A DNA stretch of 5,124 bases from Methylococcaceae bacterium (GTDB lineage Bacteria > Pseudomonadota > Gammaproteobacteria > Methylococcales > Methylomonadaceae), in NCBI GenBank assembly GCA_003542275.1, contig DPKY01000197.1, positions 1,093-6,216 on the forward strand. Reading direction: 5' to 3'. Positions within the stretch are counted from its first letter, which is position 1; every line of letters begins with the position of its first letter. Position numbers and translations under genes: made by a program. This document shows, one piece after another, positions 1 through 4,411 of the stretch. The notes under the pieces are model-generated. The model searched no databases. It saw only the letters and a program-made list of their open reading frames with translations, and had not been told where the DNA came from.

Positions 1-70
1 AGTGCCACCTTATCGTTATGTAAACGATACGCAAATTATTATTGGTGAAACAGAAGGAAAAAGCGCATGA
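1..70 (+). CDS. petA: Rieske iron-sulfur subunit of cytochrome bc1, C-terminal end (partial)
   Basis: Only the last 22 codons are present. Base 1 ends a preceding codon, reading runs from base 2, and TGA is at 68-70. The visible residues include VPPYRY near the start and IIIGE near the end. These resemble the C-terminal strands of proteobacterial Rieske proteins, where a Pro-Pro-Tyr-x-(Tyr/Phe) segment follows the 2Fe-2S cluster-binding domain. In the family the protein carries electrons from quinol at the Qo site to cytochrome c1, with its head domain in the periplasm. The cluster-binding motifs lie upstream of the window and cannot be checked. The stop overlaps the petB start as ATGA, which indicates an operon with translational coupling. 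The identification rests on this short tail plus the petB-petC context. Confidence 0.85.
   Translation, partial: VPPYRYVNDTQIIIGETEGKSA
52..58 (+). promoter_or_regulatory. ribosome binding site for petB
   Basis: AGAAGGA lies 8 bases before the ATG at 67, inside the last petA codons. It is a good Shine-Dalgarno match and supports the petB start that overlaps the petA stop. Confidence 0.7.
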
Positions 71-1470
71 ACATTAAACCTTCCCGTTTGAGACTTTGCG
101 GTAATTGGGTGCTTGAGCGTTTTCCGTTAGCGAAAGTGTGGAACGAACACATGGCGCATTACTACGCGCCGAAGAATTTCAACTTTTGGTATTTCTTTGG
201 CTCGTTGGCTTTGCTGGTTTTGGTGAATCAATTTGTGACGGGTATTTTACTCACGATGAACTACAAGCCAGATGCTAAATTAGCTTTTGACTCTGTTGAA
301 TACATTATGCGTGACGTCAACTGGGGGTGGCTGGTGCGTTATATGCACTCAACAGGCGCCTCAGCGTTTTTTATTGTGATTTATCTGCATATGTTTCGAG
401 GCTTACTCTATGGCTCTTTCAAGCAACCGCGTGAGCTGATTTGGATTTTTGGAATGCTACTTTTTGTAGCGCTCATGGCCGAAGCGTTTATGGGATATTT
501 ACTACCTTGGGGACAGATGTCATATTGGGGAGCACAGGTCATTATTTCTCTCTTTAGTGCGATTCCTGTTGTGGGTGATGAGCTTTCGCTTTGGATTCGC
601 GGGGATTATGTGGTTTCTGATGCAACACTTAATCGCTTTTTTGCGTTTCATGTGATTGCGGTGCCGCTGGTGCTCGTCCTGCTTGTGTTTATGCACATTG
701 TAGCATTGCATGAAGTTGGCTCAAACAATCCTGATGGGATTGACATTAAAAAATCAAAAGACCCTTGGGGACACCCTGTTGACGGGATTCCCTTTCATCC
801 TTACTACACGGTCAAAGACGTGGTGGGTGTCGCGGTATTTTTGTTATTTTTTGCCACCGTCATTTTCTATATGCCCGAAATGGGGGGCTATTTCCTCGAA
901 GCGGCCAATTTTATTCCCGCTGACCCCATGAAAACGCCAGAACATATTGCGCCTGTCTGGTATTTCACGCCGTTTTACTCCATTTTACGCGCTATTCCCG
1001 ATAAATTTGCGGGCGTCATTGGCATGGGCGGGGCGATTGTCGTTTTGTTTTTACTGCCTTGGCTTGACCGTGGCAAAGTGAATTCTATTCGCTATCGTGG
1101 TGGCGTTTATAAAAAAGCCTTACTGTTGTTTGTGATTAGCTTCTTTGGGCTGGGTTATTTAGTTACGCAACCGGTCACACCACTTGCTACGACGATGGCA
1201 AGGATTTTTACGGCTGTCTATTTTGGTTTTTTCTTGTTAATGCCTATTTACACACGCTGGGAAAAATTCAAACCCGTGCCAAATCACGTTACGCTAGAAC
1301 CAACCTTAGAAGAGCGTATTCCTGCGCTGATTGCGCTGTGGAATGAAATCACGGAAATGAAAGCCATTGAAACAGCGGGTGGCACTGTCATGAAAAGACG
1401 TTTTAATGTGCAAGGCGCTAAAACTGTTCTCGTTCGTTTTGCCAAATATTTGAAAGAGAGTTTGGACTAA
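67..1470 (+). CDS. petB: Cytochrome b subunit of the cytochrome bc1 complex, with C-terminal extension
   Basis: This is the membrane core of ubiquinol:cytochrome c oxidoreductase. It holds hemes bL and bH and both quinone sites, and it is 467 residues long. About eight hydrophobic helices are visible: roughly 42-63, 92-113, 124-147, 190-214, 249-270, 315-332, 350-367 and 376-394. The heme ligands are H94 and H108 in helix B and H195 and H210 in helix D. H215 in ALHEVGSNNP matches the conserved Qi-site histidine. The Qo region has the helix cd segment WGAQVI (154-159) and PVWY (296-299) in place of the mitochondrial PEWY; this variant is known in beta/gammaproteobacteria. The family consensus ends near the YTRWEK-KPVP segment (395-405). 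About 60 further hydrophilic residues follow, with no obvious membrane segment, making the protein longer than the roughly 400-residue norm. The start is set by the ATGA overlap with petA and a good ribosome binding site. Confidence 0.97.
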   Translation: MNIKPSRLRLCGNWVLERFPLAKVWNEHMAHYYAPKNFNFWYFFGSLALLVLVNQFVTGILLTMNYKPDAKLAFDSVEYIMRDVNWGWLVRYMHSTGASAFFIVIYLHMFRGLLYGSFKQPRELIWIFGMLLFVALMAEAFMGYLLPWGQMSYWGAQVIISLFSAIPVVGDELSLWIRGDYVVSDATLNRFFAFHVIAVPLVLVLLVFMHIVALHEVGSNNPDGIDIKKSKDPWGHPVDGIPFHPYYTVKDVVGVAVFLLFFATVIFYMPEMGGYFLEAANFIPADPMKTPEHIAPVWYFTPFYSILRAIPDKFAGVIGMGGAIVVLFLLPWLDRGKVNSIRYRGGVYKKALLLFVISFFGLGYLVTQPVTPLATTMARIFTAVYFGFFLLMPIYTRWEKFKPVPNHVTLEPTLEERIPALIALWNEITEMKAIETAGGTVMKRRFNVQGAKTVLVRFAKYLKESLD

Positions 1471-1474
1471 GATT

Positions 1475-2194
1475 ATGAAAAAATTACTTTCACTATTGTT
1501 ATTACTTCTGTCTTCACATATTTATGCTTCGTCAAGTATTGAATTGCAGGAAGCCGATATTGATTTATCGGAAAAATTATCACTGCAGCGAGGCGCTAAA
1601 CATTTTGTGACGTATTGCTTAGGGTGTCATTCGGCTAAACATATTCGCTATCTTCGCATCGCCGTGGACTTAGGACTCGATGAAAAACACGTTCTCAACG
1701 ACATTGCGCCCGAAGGCGCAGGGATTTATGAGCAGCTACATAGTGCGATGAATCAGCATGATGCTGAAAAATGGTTTGGCATACAACCGCCTGATTTATC
1801 GCTCATTGCCCGCTCTCGCGGCGCCGACTGGCTATACAGTTACCTCAAAGGGTTTTATGTGGATAAAAGCAAACCTTTTGGTGTCAATAACGCAATTTAT
1901 GAAGACGTGAGTATGCCCAATCCACTTTGGCAACTGCAAGGCGAGCAAACGCCCGTCTATGTAACGCATGGTGAGAAAAAAACCATTGAAAAACTTAAGC
2001 CAACAGGACAGGGCACACAAACGCCTGAAGAATTTGATAAAACAGTCAATGATTTGGTTAACTTTTTAGTGTATGTTGGTGAGCCTGTTCAATTAGAGCG
2101 GCAACAGTTAGGTAAATATGTGATCTTTTTCTTACTTATTTTCTTAGCCATTGCTTATTTGCTGAAAAAAGAATACTGGAAAGATGTTCATTAG
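1475..2194 (+). CDS. petC: Cytochrome c1 subunit of the cytochrome bc1 complex
   Basis: This is the periplasmic c-type heme subunit that takes electrons from the Rieske protein and passes them to soluble cytochrome c. The 239-residue precursor starts with a Sec signal peptide (MKK, then a poly-leucine core), likely cleaved after A18 (IYA|SS). The heme-binding motif CLGCH is at 48-52, so C48 and C51 attach the heme and H52 is the proximal ligand. M147 in SMPNPLW is the likely distal axial methionine. PPDLSLIARSRG (105-116) is a strongly conserved cytochrome c1 block. A C-terminal helix (about 213-230) anchors the protein in the membrane, followed by a short basic cytoplasmic tail. The gene begins 4 bases after petB. 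The only purine-rich upstream stretch (GAAAGAGAG, 1452-1460) is rather far from the ATG, so coupling to petB translation is plausible. The length is normal for the short proteobacterial cytochrome c1 type, without insertions. Confidence 0.96.
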   Translation: MKKLLSLLLLLLSSHIYASSSIELQEADIDLSEKLSLQRGAKHFVTYCLGCHSAKHIRYLRIAVDLGLDEKHVLNDIAPEGAGIYEQLHSAMNQHDAEKWFGIQPPDLSLIARSRGADWLYSYLKGFYVDKSKPFGVNNAIYEDVSMPNPLWQLQGEQTPVYVTHGEKKTIEKLKPTGQGTQTPEEFDKTVNDLVNFLVYVGEPVQLERQQLGKYVIFFLLIFLAIAYLLKKEYWKDVH

Positions 2195-2212
2195 ACCCTA
2201 ATATAAAACAAG

Positions 2213-2241
2213 AGGTAGTAAGTAGATGCTATTTACTACCT
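2213..2241 (+). terminator. Hairpin downstream of petC, probable pet operon end
   Basis: An inverted repeat pairs 2213-2225 (core GGTAGTAA) with 2229-2241 (core TTACTACC) around a 3-base ATG loop. It gives 13 base pairs with a single G-U wobble. It starts 18 bases after the petC stop. The downstream tract TTATTGATG is poor in T, so efficient intrinsic termination is uncertain. The structure may instead protect the 3' end of the pet transcript. The dyad could also be a protein-binding site, because its right arm reaches the -35 region of the next promoter. Confidence 0.55.
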
Positions 2242-2266
2242 TATTGATGATGCAATCGTGTATAAT
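2238..2266 (+). promoter_or_regulatory. Probable sigma-70 promoter of sspAB
   Basis: A perfect -10 hexamer TATAAT sits at 2261-2266. With a 17-base spacer the -35 would be ACCTTA (2238-2243), a poor match. TTGATG at 2244-2249 looks better but leaves only 11 bases, which is too short. The discriminator after the -10 is GC-rich (GCGACC), and transcription would start near 2273-2274. The leader to the sspA start would then be about 65 bases. The -10 is convincing and the -35 is not. Confidence 0.6.
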
Positions 2267-2270
2267 GCGA

Positions 2271-2312
2271 CCTGTTTTTATGTTGTATGGTTAAAGACAA
2301 GGTTATTTTTTT
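2271..2312 (+). terminator. AU-rich hairpin plus T tract in front of sspA (possible terminator or attenuator)
   Basis: CCTGTTTTT (2271-2279) can pair with AAAGACAAGG (2293-2302), giving 9 pairs with one bulged A, one G-U pair and a 13-base loop. TTATTTTTTT follows directly (2303-2312). This has the layout of a weak intrinsic terminator. The 5' arm begins at the predicted start of the sspA transcript, so only read-through RNA from petC would be sure to form the full stem. This is inferred from base pairing read by eye; no folding energy was computed. Confidence 0.35.
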
Positions 2313-2337
2313 GTGATTAATAGTTGCCCGTAACTCT

Positions 2338-2949
2338 GTGATGATTCTCTATTCCTCTCCCAATTGCGCCATGAGTCATTGTGCGCGTTTAGTTTTGCAA
2401 GAAAAAGGCATAGCTGCCGATATTGAATATTATGACGCGGAAAGTCCACCTAAGGAATTACTGAAGGAAAATCCAAGTGGCGTTTCACCGACGTTAATTG
2501 AGCGTGATTTAGTGCTTTATGAATCGCGGATTATTATGGAGTATTTGGACGAGCGTTTTCCCCATCCGCCGCTTCATCAAATGGATCCCGTTTCGCGTGC
2601 TAATGCGCGTATGTTGATTAAAAAAATTGATCAGGAGTGGTATCAACTCCTTCACGATGTGCTCTATACCGGTGAGAAAAAATCCGCAAAAGCTAAGAAG
2701 ATGTTGCGTGAGAGTTTGTTGACCTCTGCCCCCATTTTTGCGGCGCGGCCATTTTTTATGACAGATGAATTTTCGTTGATTGATTGTGTCGTCACGCCAC
2801 TACTTTGGCGTATGCCCAGCGTAGGTATTGATTTGAGCTCTGCACCAGATGATGTGATTAACAAATATGCGCAGCGTATGTTTAATCGACCCGCGTTTAG
2901 ACGCAGTTTAAGCGATGTGGAAAAAGATATGGCGGAATTGCCGCGATGA
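2338..2949 (+). CDS. sspA: Stringent starvation protein A, RNA-polymerase-associated GST-fold regulator
   Basis: SspA is a cytoplasmic protein with a glutathione S-transferase fold that binds RNA polymerase holoenzyme. In E. coli it is needed for stationary-phase acid tolerance and for phage P1 late transcription. The 203 residues show an N-terminal thioredoxin-like domain (about 1-80), with SPTLIERDLVLYESRIIMEYLDERFPHP at 50-77. This is a near-diagnostic SspA block, including the surface-pocket PHP. An all-helical C-terminal domain follows, with DEFSLIDCVVTPLLWRMP at 143-160. C10 and C15 sit in the first loop (SSPNCAMSHCARL), unlike E. coli SspA, which lacks cysteines there. Two starts are possible, GTG at 2338 and ATG at 2341. 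The GTG gives MMILYSS, similar to betaproteobacterial SspA starting MMxLYSG. Neither has a clear Shine-Dalgarno sequence. The in-frame codons just upstream read VARNSV, resembling longer SspA N-termini, but have no usual start codon. The gene overlaps sspB by 4 bases. Confidence 0.94.
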   Translation: MMILYSSPNCAMSHCARLVLQEKGIAADIEYYDAESPPKELLKENPSGVSPTLIERDLVLYESRIIMEYLDERFPHPPLHQMDPVSRANARMLIKKIDQEWYQLLHDVLYTGEKKSAKAKKMLRESLLTSAPIFAARPFFMTDEFSLIDCVVTPLLWRMPSVGIDLSSAPDDVINKYAQRMFNRPAFRRSLSDVEKDMAELPR

Positions 2950-3338
2950 CACATTTAAAGCCTTATTTAATCCGAGCCATTTATGAGTGGATTTTAGATA
3001 ATGAATTCACGCCCCATTTGCTTGTTGATGCCACGCATCAAGATGTGATGGTTCCAGAGCAATTTGTGCGTGATGGGCAAATTATTCTAAATGTGCGACC
3101 TGCTGCTATTGATGCGCTGTCGCTAGGGAATGATGCGATCGAATTTAATACGCGCTTTAATGGTAAATCTACTTATATTTATGTGCCTATCGGTTCAGTG
3201 ATGGCCATTTACGCCAAGGAAAATGGTAAAGGCATGGTATTTGAAATGGAAGAATCGCAACACGATGAGCCACCGCCTCCGCCGGTTGTTGAAACGCCAC
3301 CTCAAAAAACGAAACCCAACTTGCGCGTTCTCAAGTAA
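2946..3338 (+). CDS. sspB: ClpXP protease specificity-enhancing factor SspB
   Basis: SspB is a cytoplasmic adaptor that binds the ssrA tag on proteins released from stalled ribosomes and delivers them to ClpXP. The 130-residue protein has the family layout. The N-terminal substrate-binding domain (about 4-100) contains KPYLIRAIYEWILDNEFTPHLLV and the PxxFVxDGQIxLNV strand segment. It is followed by a flexible acidic and proline-rich linker (about 102-124, including EPPPPP). The C-terminal LRVLK (126-130) is the XB motif that docks on the ClpX zinc-binding domain; E. coli SspB ends in a closely similar LRVVK. The protein is shorter than the E. coli one, with the difference in the linker. The start codon overlaps the sspA stop as ATGA, with GCGGAA at 2932-2937 as ribosome binding site, so the two are translationally coupled. 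Confidence 0.95.
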   Translation: MTHLKPYLIRAIYEWILDNEFTPHLLVDATHQDVMVPEQFVRDGQIILNVRPAAIDALSLGNDAIEFNTRFNGKSTYIYVPIGSVMAIYAKENGKGMVFEMEESQHDEPPPPPVVETPPQKTKPNLRVLK

Positions 3339-3352
3339 GTGTTGATCAATAC

Positions 3353-3382
3353 AAAGGCCAGTTGGGTTCACTGGCCTTTTTT
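3353..3382 (+). terminator. Intrinsic terminator of the sspAB operon
   Basis: AAAGGCCAGT (3353-3362) pairs perfectly with ACTGGCCTTT (3370-3379) around the 7-base loop TGGGTTC. The run of six Ts at 3377-3382 forms the end of the stem and the tail. It starts 14 bases after the sspB stop. The leading A run partly mirrors the T tract, so it could also work weakly on the minus strand, although no minus-strand gene is seen here. Confidence 0.93.
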
Positions 3383-3406
3383 GTTATGCGCTATCGACCG
3401 TTTGGC

Positions 3407-3435
3407 TTGACCATAAAACAGCTTCTGTTCATTAT
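3407..3435 (+). promoter_or_regulatory. Probable sigma-70 promoter of the propeller-ABC operon
   Basis: TTGACC (3407-3412) and CATTAT (3430-3435) are separated by 17 bases, matching five of six and four of six consensus positions. The predicted start is near 3442, leaving a leader of about 10 bases before the ATG at 3452. The spacer carries a small dyad, AACAG-CTT-CTGTT (3417-3429), that could be an operator half-turn. With the terminator just upstream, this supports a separate transcription unit. Confidence 0.5.
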
Positions 3436-3437
3436 CG

Positions 3438-3465
3438 ATGAATAAAAATCTATGAATAAAAAAAT
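3438..3465 (+). repeat. Tandem 14-base direct repeat across the propeller gene start
   Basis: Two adjacent 14-base units, both beginning ATGAATAAAAA (3438-3448 and 3452-3462), match at 12 of 14 positions. The second unit contains the start codon of the propeller gene. The first also begins with ATG, opening a five-codon reading frame (MNKNL) whose TGA at 3453-3455 overlaps the ATG at 3452. It looks like a local duplication of the gene start. Confidence 0.7.
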
Positions 3466-4411
3466 AATTTGTGTCGTTTTAAGCAGTTTTTGGAGTATTG
3501 CGCACGCTGAAAGCGTCTTTGTGACGCTTGAAAAAGACAACGCACTGGCCATTGTTAATCCCGTTGATGGGATATTGACGAAAACCGTGCCAATCGGGAA
3601 GCGGCCGCGTGGCATTGCCTTAAGTCCCGATGCCAAGCAACTCTATGTTGCCACCAGTGATGAGAATACGATTAAAGTTTTTGATGCGCAGACGCTCAAA
3701 GAAACAGGGCGATTGCCCTCAGGGGAAGACCCTGAAACCTTTGCGCTCAGTCCGTTGGGCGATAAAATGTATGTATCCAACGAAGACGATAGCCTTGTCA
3801 CGGTGATTGATTTAGCCAAAAAGAAAGTCATCAAGCAAATTAAAGTGGGCGTTGAACCAGAAGGTATCACAGTCAGTCCGGATAACAAATGGGTAATTAG
3901 CGCTTCTGAAACCACCAATATGGTGCATTGGATTGATGTCAAAACGCAAAATATTGTTGATAACACGCTTGTGGATCCACGGCCGCGTTTTGTGACATTC
4001 ACGCCCGATAGTCAGCAACTTTGGGTCACTTCAGAGATGGCGGGGAGTTTAATGGTGCTCGACGCGACGACACGTCAGCCAATTAAAACGCTACATTTTA
4101 CTATTCCAGGTGTTACCAATGAGAAAATTCAGCCAGTGGGCATTGTTATTGATAAAGATCGCACCCGCGCTTATGTGGCATTAGGACCGGCTAACCGTGT
4201 TGCGGTGGTTAATGCACAAACACTTGAAGTTGAGAAATATTTGTTGGTGGGGTCGCGCGTGTGGAATTTGGCCTTTTCGCCTGATCAAAAGCGTTTATAT
4301 ACCACTAATGGCGTGAGTAATGATATGTCTATTATTGATTTGGTATCGCAAACCGTCACAAAATCTGTAGGCGTTGGGACGTATCCTTGGGGCGTGGCGG
4401 TGAAACCGTGA
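3452..4411 (+). CDS. Secreted YVTN-family beta-propeller protein of a PQQ-catabolism-type ABC system
   Basis: This 319-residue protein starts with a Sec signal peptide, likely cut after A19 (AHA|ES), so the mature part is periplasmic. The rest is about seven repeats of roughly 40 residues, each with a G-I/F-x-x-SPD-x-x-x-L/M-YV-x pattern followed by a V-I-D-x-x-T segment. Examples are RGIALSPDAKQLYVAT (53-68), FALSPLGDKMYVSN (97-110), GITVSPDNKWVIS (138-150) and NLAFSPDQKRLYTTN (272-286). The last strand (GTYPWGVAVKP) would close with the first (residues 20-49) in a seven-bladed ring. Members of this group are described as invariable partners of an ABC transporter linked to PQQ-dependent alcohol catabolism, and the next gene fits that. 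The precise role is not known; a substrate-binding or scaffold role for the transporter is an inference. The start is set by the signal peptide. No good Shine-Dalgarno sequence is visible; only an A-rich tract precedes the ATG. Confidence 0.85.
   Translation: MNKKIICVVLSSFWSIAHAESVFVTLEKDNALAIVNPVDGILTKTVPIGKRPRGIALSPDAKQLYVATSDENTIKVFDAQTLKETGRLPSGEDPETFALSPLGDKMYVSNEDDSLVTVIDLAKKKVIKQIKVGVEPEGITVSPDNKWVISASETTNMVHWIDVKTQNIVDNTLVDPRPRFVTFTPDSQQLWVTSEMAGSLMVLDATTRQPIKTLHFTIPGVTNEKIQPVGIVIDKDRTRAYVALGPANRVAVVNAQTLEVEKYLLVGSRVWNLAFSPDQKRLYTTNGVSNDMSIIDLVSQTVTKSVGVGTYPWGVAVKP

Noticed and set aside
710..931. 73-codon plus-strand open frame inside petB
   Set aside because: It is out of frame with petB, which has unbroken family conservation through the same bases.
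2280..2333. Tiny leader frames before sspA (MLYG at 2280 and a six-codon GTG frame at 2313)
   Set aside because: They are too short and lack regulatory codon runs such as repeated histidine or leucine, so there is no case for a leader-peptide attenuator. The GTG at 2313 is instead discussed as a possible ancestral sspA start.
2664..2954. 96-codon open frame on the minus strand opposite sspA and the start of sspB
   Set aside because: It lies wholly over convincingly identified genes, has no recognisable domain and no ribosome binding site; it reflects the opposite-strand reading of coding DNA.
3265..3290. CCxCC-rich stretch in sspB that looks like a low-complexity insertion
   Set aside because: It encodes the flexible proline-rich linker before the ClpX-docking tail, which is variable and low in complexity throughout the SspB family.
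3643..4002. 119-codon open frame on the minus strand opposite the propeller gene
   Set aside because: The plus strand encodes clear repeats of a known family across the whole stretch. The minus-strand product is low in recognisable features, and a second overlapping minus-strand frame (3812-4018) shows the same effect.
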